Of a stretch of 64,000 bases of DNA, positions 8,696 to 17,429 are shown one piece after another. The translations under genes and the position numbers were made by a program. Position 1 is the stretch's first letter. Each line of letters opens with the position of its first letter. The DNA is from an uncultured Roseicyclus sp. (GTDB lineage Bacteria > Pseudomonadota > Alphaproteobacteria > Rhodobacterales > Rhodobacteraceae), in contig CANLLF010000001.1 of the NCBI GenBank assembly GCA_947491935.1, positions 992,001 through 1,056,000 of the forward strand. The letters run 5' to 3'. The notes beneath the pieces were generated by a model. The model searched no databases, was not told the origin of the DNA, and saw only the letters and a program-made list of their open reading frames with translations.

Positions 8696-10084
8696 ATGAC
8701 GGCCCCCGTAACGCTCCCACTCTGGCTTTTCCTGCTGATCCTGCTCTTTGCAGCCGTCACCTTCGCGTCCCACTTCCTGTTCCCCTCGGTCCGCTGGTTC
8801 CTGCGCCGCCGTCTGGAACACGCCGTGGCGGAGCTGAACAAACGCCTCAAACGCCCGATCCAGCCCTTCAAGCTGGCCCGCCGCATGGATACGGTCCGCC
8901 GCCTCGTCTACGATCCCGAAGTGGCCCAGGCGATTGTCGAACACGCGGCTGACAACAACATCCGCGAAGACGTTGCCGCCCAGAAGGCCGAACGCTACGC
9001 CCGCGAAATCGTGCCGGGCTTTTCCGCCTTCACCTATTTCGGCTTCGCCATCCGCGCCGCCCGCCTCCTCAGCCAGTCGCTCTACCGGGTCCGCCTGACC
9101 AACCCCAATGACGACGCGCTGGAGGCGATCCCCGAAGACAGCACCGTCATCTTCGTGATGAACCACCGCTCCAACATGGATTATGTGCTTGTCACCTGGA
9201 TCGTCGCCGAACGCTCGACGCTCGCCTATGCCGTCGGCGAATGGGCGCGGGTCTGGCCGCTCCGGGCCCTCGTGCGCGCCTGCGGCGGGTATTTCATCCG
9301 CCGCCGTCACAACAACCCCCTCTATAGAAAAGTCCTCGCCCGCTACGTCCAGATGGCCACCGATGCAGGTGTCACCCAGGCGGTCTTTCCCGAAGGCGGG
9401 CTCAGCCGCACGGGCGGCCTGGGAAAACCCAAACTCGGTCTGATCTCTTACATCCTCGACGGCTTCAAGCCGGGCACCTCCCGCGATGTCGTCTTCGTGC
9501 CCGTTGCCCTGAACTACGACCGGGTGATGGAGGACCGGAACCTGATCGAGGCGCAGGCCACCGGCACTCGCGGCTTCCGCTTCTCGCTGATCCCCATCTT
9601 CCGCTATCTCCGCCGCCAGATCTGGCACCGCATCACCGGCAAGTTCCACCGCTACGGTTATGCCGCCGTCAGCTTCGGCGATCCGCTCAGCCTCACCGAC
9701 CACCTCGCCACGCCGCGTGACGATCAACCCGCCGCCCTCGGCGCGGCGCTGATGGACCGGATTGCCGCCGTCACCCCCATCGTCCCCGTCCCGCTTGTGG
9801 CCCACGCGCTCCGCGATGGCGCCCGCGACACCGAGGCGCTCAAAGCCGCCGTCCAAATCCGCATCACCCGCGCCGAGGCGCAAGGCACCGGCATCCACCT
9901 CGCCCGCGACGATCTTGACTACACGATCGAGGCAGGCCTGCGTGCCCTTGAGGAACGTGGGTTTGTGGAACGGAACAGCGATGCGCTGACCGTCACCGAA
10001 CGGGGCACGCCCGTGGTGGACTACTACGCGGCCAGCGTCGCGCATCTGTTGGATGAGGAGCGGCTGGAGAATGCGGCGGAGTGA
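8696..10084 (+). CDS. Glycerol-3-phosphate/lysophospholipid acyltransferase (PlsB/PlsC superfamily)
   Basis: 462 residues with one N-terminal membrane helix (residues 5-25). The acyltransferase signature HX4D is seen in NHRSNMD (about 157-163), the glycerol-phosphate loop in FPEGGLSRTG (about 231-240) and a later hydrophobic VPVALNYD. The C-terminal 120 residues resemble the helical extension of PlsB-like proteins. It probably acylates glycerol-3-phosphate or a lyso-lipid at the inner membrane. No strong SD precedes the ATG. Its stop codon overlaps the GTG start of the next gene, so they may form an operon. Whether it is the essential sn-1 enzyme or an accessory enzyme cannot be told. Confidence 0.82.
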   Translation: MTAPVTLPLWLFLLILLFAAVTFASHFLFPSVRWFLRRRLEHAVAELNKRLKRPIQPFKLARRMDTVRRLVYDPEVAQAIVEHAADNNIREDVAAQKAERYAREIVPGFSAFTYFGFAIRAARLLSQSLYRVRLTNPNDDALEAIPEDSTVIFVMNHRSNMDYVLVTWIVAERSTLAYAVGEWARVWPLRALVRACGGYFIRRRHNNPLYRKVLARYVQMATDAGVTQAVFPEGGLSRTGGLGKPKLGLISYILDGFKPGTSRDVVFVPVALNYDRVMEDRNLIEAQATGTRGFRFSLIPIFRYLRRQIWHRITGKFHRYGYAAVSFGDPLSLTDHLATPRDDQPAALGAALMDRIAAVTPIVPVPLVAHALRDGARDTEALKAAVQIRITRAEAQGTGIHLARDDLDYTIEAGLRALEERGFVERNSDALTVTERGTPVVDYYAASVAHLLDEERLENAAE

Positions 10085-10569
10085 AGGTAGATCAGAATTC
10101 GAGGGATTGCTTGATCATCCGTCAGAGGGGGCCGCAACAGACCCGCGAAGCAATCGCTTGTTGCGTCTTTGGCGTGGCATTCATGCTCGCTGCTGTTTTC
10201 TTTGGAACTGTTGGAACAACCATCGTCTGGTTTTCCTTTGGTTTGCTCTGTTTTTTGGCTGGGCTTTGGCAGGCAGCGTTCAGAAAGGATGTGATGCTAG
10301 AGTTGAATCGACAAACCGACCAACTACGACTTGAATGGACCGGTCATTGTCGGCGAGTGTCAAAGCAAGTGCCGCTTTGCAACGTCAACTGCATCTTGCC
10401 CTTGGAACGCATGACTGATGGTGACGGCGGAGCCACGGCTCATTTGATCTTCACGATGAAAAATGGCGACCGCCTTCAGGTAACGCCGTTCCGCTTGGAA
10501 CACGCAAACCTAGGCAAAGTGCGGGGTGTAATCGAAGGGTGGCTGGATTCCTATCAATACGAACCGTGA
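10081..10569 (+). CDS. Small membrane protein of unknown function
   Basis: 162 residues from a GTG that overlaps the preceding stop codon (GTGA). Two adjacent hydrophobic segments (residues about 25-67: ACCVFGVAFMLAAVFF and TTIVWFSFGLLCFLAGLW) are followed by a cytoplasmic-looking domain with alternating hydrophobic residues, resembling the TM-plus-beta layout of small PH-like membrane proteins; no family was recognised. Base composition is clearly more AT-rich and codon use less biased than in both neighbours, suggesting a later arrival. Start and reality rest on the unbroken frame and the coupling overlap. Confidence 0.6.
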   Translation: MKVDQNSRDCLIIRQRGPQQTREAIACCVFGVAFMLAAVFFGTVGTTIVWFSFGLLCFLAGLWQAAFRKDVMLELNRQTDQLRLEWTGHCRRVSKQVPLCNVNCILPLERMTDGDGGATAHLIFTMKNGDRLQVTPFRLEHANLGKVRGVIEGWLDSYQYEP

Positions 10570-10602
10570 CGACATAAAATTACCCAAACAAACACTTTCG
10601 TG

Positions 10603-10631
10603 TTGCTTTCTTGCGTACCCATTTATATCTC
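10603..10631 (+). promoter_or_regulatory. Candidate sigma70 promoter of ccr
   Basis: TTGCTT and TATCTC are separated by 17 bases, 55 bases upstream of the ccr start, in the only AT-rich part of this gap. An ACAC-TTTC-GTGT hairpin overlaps the -35 side and could be an operator (inference). Confidence 0.4.
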
Positions 10632-10685
10632 TCGCATCAGCAGCAATTGATTCCGCAGCGCGGCATGACCGCCGGAGGAAACCAG

Positions 10686-11993
10686 ATGACGGAGAGCACG
10701 ATGGCCTTGGACGCCCCGACCCAAGCCGCGCCCTATGACGCGCCGATGAAGGACCTCTACGAGATGGGTGAGATGCCCCCGATGGGGTACGTCCCGCCCA
10801 CGATGTATGCGTGGACCATCCGGCGCGAGCGTCACGGCGAGCCGGACAAGGCGTTCGAGGTCGAAGTCGTCGATACGCCGGTGCTCGACAGCCACGAAGT
10901 CCTCGTCCTCGTCATGGCCGCTGGTGTGAACTACAACGGCGTTTGGGCGGGCCTCGGCCAGCCGATCTCTCCTTTCGACGGTCACGGCGCGCCCTACCAT
11001 ATCGCGGGCTCTGATGCCTCGGGCATCGTCTGGGCCGTGGGCGACAAGGTGAAGCGCTGGAAGGTCGGCGATGAGGTTGTCGTCCATTGCAACCAGGACG
11101 ACGGCGATGATGAGCATTGCAACGGCGGCGACCCGATGTTCTCCACCTCCCAGCGGATCTGGGGCTACGAGACCCCCGATGGCTCCTTCGCCCAGTTCAC
11201 CAATGTGCAGGCGCAGCAGCTCATGCCCCGCCCCAAGCACCTGACCTGGGAAGAGGCCGCCTGCTACACCCTCACGCTGGCCACCGCCTACCGGATGCTC
11301 TTCGGGCACGAGCCGCATGACCTGAAGCCCGGCCAGAACGTGTTGATCTGGGGCGCGTCCGGGGGCTTGGGCTCCTACGCGATCCAGCTGGCCAACACCG
11401 CTGGCGCCAACGCCATCGCCGTCATCTCCGACGAAAGCAAGCGCGACTTCGTTCTGTCCCTCGGGGCCAAAGGCGTCATCAACCGCAAGGATTTCAACTG
11501 CTGGGGTCAGCTTCCCACCGTGAACACCCCGGAATATGCCGAATGGTTCAAGGAAGCCCGCAAGTTCGGCAAGGCGATCTGGGATATCACCGGCAAGGGC
11601 GTGAACGTCGATATGGTGTTCGAACATCCCGGCGAGGCGACCTTCCCGGTCTCCACCCTGGTCTGCAAGAAGGGCGGCATGGTCGTGATCTGCGCAGGCA
11701 CCACGGGCTTCAACTGCACCTTCGACGTCCGCTACATGTGGATGCACCAGAAGCGCCTGCAGGGCAGCCACTTCGCGCATCTCAAGCAGGCGTCTGCCGC
11801 CAATGACCTGATGGTCCAGCAGCGGCTCGACCCCTGCATGTCCGAGGTCTTCCCCTGGGACGAACTCCCCGGCGCGCACATGAAAATGCTCAGAAATGAG
11901 CACAAGCCCGGCAACATGTCCGTCCTCGTCCAGGCCCCCCGCACCGGTCTGCGCACGCTGGAAGACGTGCTGGAAGCGGGGCCGACAGGCTAG
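10686..11993 (+). CDS. ccr: Crotonyl-CoA carboxylase/reductase
   Basis: 435 residues of the medium-chain dehydrogenase/reductase fold. It starts MTESTMALDAPTQ, with GGAGGA six bases before the ATG. Diagnostic parts are GVNYNGVWAGLG, the acidic NQDDGDDEHCNGGDPMFS loop, the dinucleotide motif WGASGGLGSYA, and the C-terminal GSHFAHLKQA. It reductively carboxylates crotonyl-CoA to (2S)-ethylmalonyl-CoA using NADPH and CO2, the committing step of the ethylmalonyl-CoA pathway for growth on acetate, C1 and other acetyl-CoA-yielding substrates. Ecm, a later enzyme, is encoded nearby on the other strand. The gene has its own promoter candidate and a strong terminator. Confidence 0.96.
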   Translation: MTESTMALDAPTQAAPYDAPMKDLYEMGEMPPMGYVPPTMYAWTIRRERHGEPDKAFEVEVVDTPVLDSHEVLVLVMAAGVNYNGVWAGLGQPISPFDGHGAPYHIAGSDASGIVWAVGDKVKRWKVGDEVVVHCNQDDGDDEHCNGGDPMFSTSQRIWGYETPDGSFAQFTNVQAQQLMPRPKHLTWEEAACYTLTLATAYRMLFGHEPHDLKPGQNVLIWGASGGLGSYAIQLANTAGANAIAVISDESKRDFVLSLGAKGVINRKDFNCWGQLPTVNTPEYAEWFKEARKFGKAIWDITGKGVNVDMVFEHPGEATFPVSTLVCKKGGMVVICAGTTGFNCTFDVRYMWMHQKRLQGSHFAHLKQASAANDLMVQQRLDPCMSEVFPWDELPGAHMKMLRNEHKPGNMSVLVQAPRTGLRTLEDVLEAGPTG

Positions 11994-12023
11994 GTCAAAC
12001 GACCAAACCCAACCCACTGCCGA

Positions 12024-12050
12024 CCCGCGCCGAAACACCGGCGCGGGATT
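12024..12050 (+). terminator. Terminator of ccr
   Basis: A perfect nine-pair stem CCCGCGCCG/CGGCGCGGG with loop AAACA is followed by ATTTA, 31 bases after the stop. Confidence 0.75.
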
Positions 12051-12184
12051 TACCTCGCGGCAGCGGCGTGGGAAAAGGGCAATCATCACATTCAGGCCAC
12101 ATTCTTAGCGAATTGTTAACGAAGTCGTCGGTCTAATCGGCACAAACCCTTTCACCATGCGCTCGTCCAGCGACGGAGATATCC

Positions 12185-12742
12185 ATGTCCCTGAAATCCA
12201 TCGGCCTTGCGGCTGCCCTCTTCGTCGCCTCCGCAATGCCCGGGATGGCCGTCCCCTGTGGCGTGGACCTTGGCTTCGTCACCGCGGGCGCGACGTGCAC
12301 CGACCTGCTGAACGTGCAGACCATCGACTGGATCGACTTCAGCATCGATGCAGAGCCCGGCTTCAACATGACCGAGTTTGCGATTACGGCGCAAACCGTC
12401 GCCGGCAGCAACTTCAACCCGGTCCTCGCGCTCTATTCCAATGGCAACCTGATCCAGAGCACCGGTAATTATGGTGGCACACAGGGCGTGCCGCTGACCC
12501 TCGCATTCTCCGGCGCACCTGCACTGGCCGATGGGACCTATACGATCGGCATCGCGGGGCGAAACGGGTTCTTCACGCCGGATATCAACGATGCGCGGTC
12601 CACGGCCTTCTTCAACAACGGCTCCTACACGCTGAATATCGCCACAACCCTTGTCCCGGTGCCCCTGCCCGCAGGCGCGGTACTGCTCGTCACGGGCCTC
12701 GGCGCGCTTGGCTTGGCCCGCCGCAAACGCCGCGCGGCTTAA
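12185..12742 (+). CDS. Secreted protein with VPLPAG C-terminal sorting signal
   Basis: 185 residues. Residues 1-22 form a signal peptide. The middle (about 23-155) is Thr/Asn/Gly-rich, probably all-beta, with no recognised enzyme motif; two early Cys (PCGVD, ATCTD) may form a disulfide. The end is a textbook sorting tail: VPLPAGAVLLVTGLGALGLA followed by RRKRRAA. Such tails are known in Rhodobacterales and are processed by an exosortase-like system with envelope or exopolysaccharide links. ATG 12185 follows GGAGATATCC. It has an AT-rich upstream region with a long leader. Confidence 0.85.
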   Translation: MSLKSIGLAAALFVASAMPGMAVPCGVDLGFVTAGATCTDLLNVQTIDWIDFSIDAEPGFNMTEFAITAQTVAGSNFNPVLALYSNGNLIQSTGNYGGTQGVPLTLAFSGAPALADGTYTIGIAGRNGFFTPDINDARSTAFFNNGSYTLNIATTLVPVPLPAGAVLLVTGLGALGLARRKRRAA

Positions 12743-12810
12743 CCCACCCCCGAAAAACCAGACCAACCGGTCCCCGGCCCCTAATCGGGGCGCGGAGCCG
12801 AATGCCGTTT

Positions 12811-13569
12811 TCAGTGGCGGACCATGAATTGCGCGGGAACCTCGCCCCGGAAGCAGCGGGGAAAATACGGATAGGTATCGGTCGCAAAATAGGTATACGT
12901 GCCGTCGACCATCATTCCGTTGCAGGCATCCAGCGTGCCTGCCCCGTCCACAAACTCGAAATCCTCCTCGAACATCCCGTCAAACGCCCCGCCCGGCCCG
13001 CTGTCGCGGGTGCCCTGCCGCAATTGATAGGATGACGTGGCAATCGCGGGGTCATAGTGGATCTCGAACCCGTCCGGCGCGAACCCCACCTGCGTGTCCG
13101 GTAAGCCTTGCAGGTAGCTCGGCGATACCCCGTGATAGTGGTAAAGGCCCGACCGGTCCACATGCCCGTTCTCGGCATCCATCCCCAGCGCCCGCGGCTC
13201 GAACATCGCCTGTTGCCGCCACCCGCTGGCCGGATTCCGCCCGATGCCGCGCCGCCCACCTGGGTCATAATACCCCGCCGTGTAGGGCCGGATCGGCAGG
13301 CCCGTCAGGGTCACGCCCACGGTCATTTCTCCGGTGGTCATGGCATCGGCCAGCTGCGGTTCGGTCGGGAAGCAGAATCGCAGGGATTGCGCCTCAAACG
13401 CGTTGGGATTGGCGCGGTTCGGGAATTGCCCGATATCGTGGTTCGGCGTCCCGTTGGAGGCGATGCAGGTCAGATCCCCCTCCCGCGTCACGGACGAAAT
13501 GTTGTCATGGGCGGCCACCGGCAAAGGCGCAAGCGCGACAAGGCAGGCAAGGGCGAAACGGCGGGTCAT
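12811..13569 (-). CDS. YHYH-domain secreted protein
   Basis: 252 residues starting MTRRFALACLVALAPLPVAA, a Sec signal peptide; AGGAG lies eight bases before ATG 13569, so this start is preferred to one 15 codons upstream. The YHYH family hallmark GLYHYHGVS sits mid-protein, followed by GFAPDGFEIHYD. Four Cys suggest disulfides in the periplasm. The family is widespread in marine bacteria and often metal-linked; the function is unproven. Monocistronic: both neighbours are on the other strand. Confidence 0.88.
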   Translation of the reverse strand: MTRRFALACLVALAPLPVAAHDNISSVTREGDLTCIASNGTPNHDIGQFPNRANPNAFEAQSLRFCFPTEPQLADAMTTGEMTVGVTLTGLPIRPYTAGYYDPGGRRGIGRNPASGWRQQAMFEPRALGMDAENGHVDRSGLYHYHGVSPSYLQGLPDTQVGFAPDGFEIHYDPAIATSSYQLRQGTRDSGPGGAFDGMFEEDFEFVDGAGTLDACNGMMVDGTYTYFATDTYPYFPRCFRGEVPAQFMVRH

Positions 13570-13897
13570 CTGAACACTCCTGTGATTCTGGATGACACTG
13601 ACACGACGCAGCACCGCGATTCTGTCGGACCACTTCGGCCAGGATCGGCACCGATGGCAGGGATCCGTCAGATTGGTGGGGGCGTTCAGGGGGTCTCAAC
13701 CCTGCCACGGCACAGCCATCTTCCCCGCCACATATCGGGATGCCGGACTACACGTCTCACGGGCGAAATCCCCCTATGGCCGTCGGGCCACCCGCCCCGA
13801 CGACCCACAACCGAGCCGCCCCTGCCCGGCGGCGGCGCCATCCTTGACCGCACGTCCGGCTTGGGGCTCTGATAAATATGCACGAAGTAGAACGGGG
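13570..13897. other. Gene-free stretch between YHYH gene and thermonuclease-like gene
   Basis: 328 bases divided between two divergent starts. It holds the SD of the minus-strand gene. An AT-rich patch GATAAATATG at 13871-13880 upstream of the plus-strand gene may serve as its -10 region, with TTGACC about 21 bases earlier, a poor spacing. No conserved gene, repeat or RNA was recognised. Confidence 0.4.
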
Positions 13898-14533
13898 ATG
13901 AGCATGGAAGCACTACTCATTGTAGTGGCGTTCGGGGGCATCGTCGGATTGGTCATTGTCGTTTTTCGCCGTGGGTCAACGCCCCCTCCGGATGTGTCGC
14001 CGAGGCCGACACAGAAACCCGTCCGGCCAAGTCGCCAACCGACGCGGCATCCCAAGCCCTCACGACCGCCGCCCGCGCCCTTCTCAGCCCCCCACGCACA
14101 GCCCGCCGCGCGCGGACGGACCCTGCGGGGCCGCGCCTACGTGGTCGATGGCGACACGATCAGGATCAAGAAAACACAGATCCGCCTCTTCGGAATAGAT
14201 GCGCCCGAGATGAACCACCCCTTCGGCAAGCGCGCCAAATGGGCGATGTTCGAGCTATGCAAGAACCAGATCGTCACCGCCGAAATCACCGCCATCGACG
14301 ATCACGGCCGCACGGTCGCGAAATGTACGCTGGACGATGGCCGCGACCTTTCCGCCGAGCTGGTGAAACAGGGCCTCGCGCTCGATTGGCCGAAGTTCTC
14401 GGGCGGCATCTACCGCGCATTGGAGACCACCGACGCCCGCAAGAAGCTTTGGCTGGCGGACGCGCGCCAGAAGGGCCGGATGCATGTGTGGGAGACGTTC
14501 GACGCGCAGCAGGCTCAGAAGGCGCCGCGCTAG
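13898..14533 (+). CDS. Membrane-anchored thermonuclease (SNase)-like protein
   Basis: 211 residues. Residues 4-24 form a membrane anchor, followed by a Pro/Arg-rich linker (about 28-75). The SNase-like domain (about 78-190) shows VDGDTIRI and IRLFGIDAPEM, containing the Ca2+-binding Asp, the Arg and the Asp/Glu of the active site, and the second Arg in DDHGRTVAK. It should cleave DNA or RNA at the envelope, outside the membrane if the N-terminus is cytoplasmic. ATG 13898 was chosen; ATG 13904 is also possible, and no strong SD decides. Poorly conserved neighbours give no clue to a partner. Confidence 0.85.
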   Translation: MSMEALLIVVAFGGIVGLVIVVFRRGSTPPPDVSPRPTQKPVRPSRQPTRHPKPSRPPPAPFSAPHAQPAARGRTLRGRAYVVDGDTIRIKKTQIRLFGIDAPEMNHPFGKRAKWAMFELCKNQIVTAEITAIDDHGRTVAKCTLDDGRDLSAELVKQGLALDWPKFSGGIYRALETTDARKKLWLADARQKGRMHVWETFDAQQAQKAPR

Positions 14534-14812
14534 AGCCTGACGCGCCACGTCATGTTGAATACGACCGGAACCTCGCTTGCCGCCTTGCCGCTGGGCCGGG
14601 GCGCCCGCCCCTGTAGGAGCCCTGCGCCGGTTTTACCGCCGATCTAACCCGGCTGCCCCGGCCTCCCCGCGCAAGCCGAAAGCGTCGAAATGCCCATCAG
14701 GTCAGGTGCCCAAATCCTTAAGATAAGGTTAACGTATTTTTGAATATGGTTCGAAAACAGGATCTTAGAGTACCCTATCAACCTTGATAACCCGCTCCCT
14801 TTCCCGGCAACG

Positions 14813-15493
14813 CTACCCCTCCGCCGCCGCCCGGATCGCCCGGATGTTCTCACCGTAGGGCGCCGGATCCTCGACCGATCCCCCCCGGAACACAGCCGAT
14901 CCCGCCACCAGCACATCCGCCCCCGCCCGGGCCACCGTCGGGGCCGTTTTCACGTCCACCCCGCCATCGATCTCGATATGGATCTCCCGGTCCCCAATCA
15001 TCCGGCGCAGTTCGGCGATCTTGTCGCTCATATCGATGAAGCTCTGCCCCCCGAAGCCGGGATTCACCGTCATCACGCAGATCAGGTCACACAGGTCCAG
15101 AACATGCGCCACCGCTCCCGCAGGCGTACCGGGGTTCAGCGCCACGCCCGCCTTCATCCCCGCCCCGCGAATGGCCTGCAATGTCCGGTGGATATGCGGC
15201 CCTGCCTCCACATGCGCCGTCAGCACATCCGCGCCCGCGTCCGCAAATGCGTCGATATAGGCATCGACCGGCGAGATCATCAGGTGCACGTCCATCACGG
15301 TCGTCACATGGCGGCGCAGCGCTTTGACCATCGGTGGACCGAAAGTGAGGTTCGGCACGAAATGCCCGTCCATCACATCGACATGGATCCAGTCCGCACC
15401 CTCGGCCTCGACGGCCCGCACCTCGGCGCTGAAATTGGCGAAGTCGGCGGCAAGGATCGACGGCGCGATCTTTATGGAACGGTCAAATGCCAT
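14813..15493 (-). CDS. rpe: Ribulose-phosphate 3-epimerase
   Basis: 226 residues with a complete TIM barrel: APSILAADF (N-terminal), VDVMDGHFVPN with metal-binding His/Asp, DVHLM, HVEAG, VNPGFGGQ for phosphate binding, and EIDGGV with the catalytic Asp. It interconverts ribulose-5-phosphate and xylulose-5-phosphate in the pentose phosphate pathway. ATG 15493 lies ten bases after GAGG. The 279-base gap downstream contains an AT-rich stretch (14697-14790) but no recognisable terminator or gene. Confidence 0.95.
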   Translation of the reverse strand: MAFDRSIKIAPSILAADFANFSAEVRAVEAEGADWIHVDVMDGHFVPNLTFGPPMVKALRRHVTTVMDVHLMISPVDAYIDAFADAGADVLTAHVEAGPHIHRTLQAIRGAGMKAGVALNPGTPAGAVAHVLDLCDLICVMTVNPGFGGQSFIDMSDKIAELRRMIGDREIHIEIDGGVDVKTAPTVARAGADVLVAGSAVFRGGSVEDPAPYGENIRAIRAAAEG

Positions 15494-15605
15494 GGGGGCC
15501 TCCTCGTAGCTGCCCGCGTGTTATCGCCTGCCGCCCCCCTTGGCAAATCCCTCGCCCGCGCGCAGGGTCGCGCGGACCGATACCGTCCTGATCCGGAGGC
15601 CCGCA

Positions 15606-16052
15606 ATGTCCGCCCAATACCTGTTCGCCCTTCTGGCCATCGCCGTGGGCGGGGCCTGTATCGCGACCCAGGCGCCGATCAACAGCCGCCTCGGCTCCCA
15701 TGTGGGCGATCCCGTGGCGGCGGCGGCGATCAGCTTCATCGTCGGCGCGATTGTCCTGAGTCTCATCGTGCTGGCGCGCGGCGCCGTACCGTCGGGTGCG
15801 CAGATGGCCGCGGCGCCCTGGTGGGCCTGGGTCGGCGGGGCGCTGGGGGCGATCTACGTGTGGGCGGCGGTCTGGGCGGTGGGCACGTTGGGGGTGGTCA
15901 CGATGGTGGCCGCGCTCATCTTCGGGCAGCTTGCCGCGGCCCTGGCGCTCGATGCGATTGGCGCCTTCGGCCTGCAGGTGCGCGAGATCAGCTGGACACG
16001 CATTGCCGCGGTCGTGATGGTGGCCGGTGGTCTGGTGCTGAGCCGGGTGTAG
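15606..16052 (+). CDS. YdcZ/DUF606-type small DMT transporter subunit
   Basis: 148 residues with about five membrane helices. The opening SAQYLFALLAIAVGGACIA followed by QAPINSRLG is typical of the short (five-helix) DMT proteins of the YdcZ family, which usually act as homodimers or pairs with reversed topology. The substrate is unknown. GGAGG lies six bases before ATG 15606, so the upstream in-frame ATG at 15540 is not used. Only one copy is present, so a homodimer is likely (inference). Confidence 0.8.
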   Translation: MSAQYLFALLAIAVGGACIATQAPINSRLGSHVGDPVAAAAISFIVGAIVLSLIVLARGAVPSGAQMAAAPWWAWVGGALGAIYVWAAVWAVGTLGVVTMVAALIFGQLAAALALDAIGAFGLQVREISWTRIAAVVMVAGGLVLSRV

Positions 16053-16136
16053 AGCCTCAAGAAATTTGACCGTTTGGTCAACCTTGCCTTCCACGCCCCC
16101 GCGTGAGACCCTTGCAGCAATGCCAAAGGGCCCGCC

Positions 16137-17138
16137 ATGACAGACACGCTGCACCACGTCTCGACCGCCACTGCCGACCAGCTTCCGCAGGTCCACCTGC
16201 CCCGCAATGACGGGATGGATCTGGACCTCGACTGGGTGGCGAACGTCCAGGCCAACACTTCCGCAATCGAACGCCGCGCCGCCACCCTGCCCGGCCGCCG
16301 CTCCGTCAAGAAAACCCATCAGGCCGCATGGCTCGCCAAGGCGATCACATTGATCGACCTGACCACCCTTGCGGGTGACGATACGCCGGGCCGCGTCCGC
16401 CGTCTCTGTGCCAAGGCTCGCCAGCCCGTCCGCGCCGATATCCTCGACGCGCTTGGCCTGCCCGCCATCACCACCGGGGCTGTCTGCGTCTACCACGACA
16501 TGATCGAAACTGCCGTCGACGCCTTGCAGGGCACCAACATCCCGGTCGCCGCCGTCTCCACCGGCTTCCCGGCGGGTCTGTCGCCTTTCCACCTGCGTGT
16601 GAAGGAGATCGAGGAAAGCGTGGCCGCAGGCGCGGCCGAAATCGACATCGTCATTTCCCGCCGCCACGTCCTGACCGGCAACTGGCAGGCGCTCTACGAT
16701 GAAATGCGGGAGTTCCGCGCTGCCTGCGGCGAGGCCCACGTCAAGGCGATCCTCGCCACCGGCGAACTCGGCACGCTGCGCAATGTCGCCAAGGCGTCAC
16801 TTGTCTGCATGATGGCCGGTGCCGATTTCATCAAGACCTCCACCGGCAAGGAAAGCGTCAACGCGACCCTTCCCGTCTCCCTCACCATGATCCGCGCCAT
16901 CCGGGCCTTCGAGGCGCGGACGGGCTTCAAAGTGGGCTACAAACCCGCAGGCGGCATCTCCAAGGCTAAGGATTCGTTGGTCTATCTGAGCCTGATGAAA
17001 GAGGAATTGGGCAACCGCTGGCTCCAGCCCGACCTCTTCCGCTTTGGCGCCAGCAGCCTTCTGGGCGATATCGAGCGCCAGTTGGAACATCACGTGACGG
17101 GTGCGTATTCGGCGAGTTACAGGCATGGGATCGGGTGA
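16137..17138 (+). CDS. deoC: Deoxyribose-phosphate aldolase
   Basis: 333 residues. The class I aldolase core shows the Schiff-base Lys in ADFIKTSTG, a second Lys in VGYKPAGGI, the LIDLTTL substrate region and HVKAILATGEL. It cleaves 2-deoxyribose-5-phosphate to glyceraldehyde-3-phosphate and acetaldehyde. At 333 residues it belongs to the longer DeoC branch with an N-terminal extension of about 60 residues. Six bases separate it from the next gene, and the downstream double aldehyde dehydrogenase would oxidise its acetaldehyde, so the three genes form an operon for deoxynucleoside use. Confidence 0.95.
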   Translation: MTDTLHHVSTATADQLPQVHLPRNDGMDLDLDWVANVQANTSAIERRAATLPGRRSVKKTHQAAWLAKAITLIDLTTLAGDDTPGRVRRLCAKARQPVRADILDALGLPAITTGAVCVYHDMIETAVDALQGTNIPVAAVSTGFPAGLSPFHLRVKEIEESVAAGAAEIDIVISRRHVLTGNWQALYDEMREFRAACGEAHVKAILATGELGTLRNVAKASLVCMMAGADFIKTSTGKESVNATLPVSLTMIRAIRAFEARTGFKVGYKPAGGISKAKDSLVYLSLMKEELGNRWLQPDLFRFGASSLLGDIERQLEHHVTGAYSASYRHGIG

Positions 17139-17144
17139 CTGGCC

Positions 17145-17426
17145 ATGTCCATAAACCTAAACTTTATCCTCCTTATCATCGTCGTTGGCGTTTGCCTGTG
17201 GCTGATGATGCGGGTCAGCCGCCCTTTGCGGGAGGAGGCGCGCAAACTGACTGTCGATGAGGCACGAACGTTTCACCAGAACTATCGCAACAAGGCCAAT
17301 CGCGCCGACATGCCCCCCGAATTGCGCCCGGTGGCCGAGGCCTCGGACCGAGCCCGGCCGGTCACGATTGCCGCTTGCCTCGCCATCACGCTGTCAATCG
17401 GCGCCTACTTATTGATTGGGGGATAG
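17145..17426 (+). CDS. Small two-helix membrane protein
   Basis: 93 residues. Hydrophobic segments at about 4-22 and 73-91 flank a charged middle (EEARKLTVDEARTFHQNYRN). No family recognised. It sits between deoC and the aldehyde dehydrogenase with only six and three bases to either side, so it is transcribed with them; whether it takes part in acetaldehyde handling is unknown. The SD is weak. Confidence 0.7.
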   Translation: MSINLNFILLIIVVGVCLWLMMRVSRPLREEARKLTVDEARTFHQNYRNKANRADMPPELRPVAEASDRARPVTIAACLAITLSIGAYLLIGG

Positions 17427-17429
17427 CCC

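Noticed and set aside
14534-14812. AT-rich patch downstream of the thermonuclease gene, considered as a small RNA
   Set aside because: No promoter-terminator pair or stable fold is evident; both flanking genes end here.
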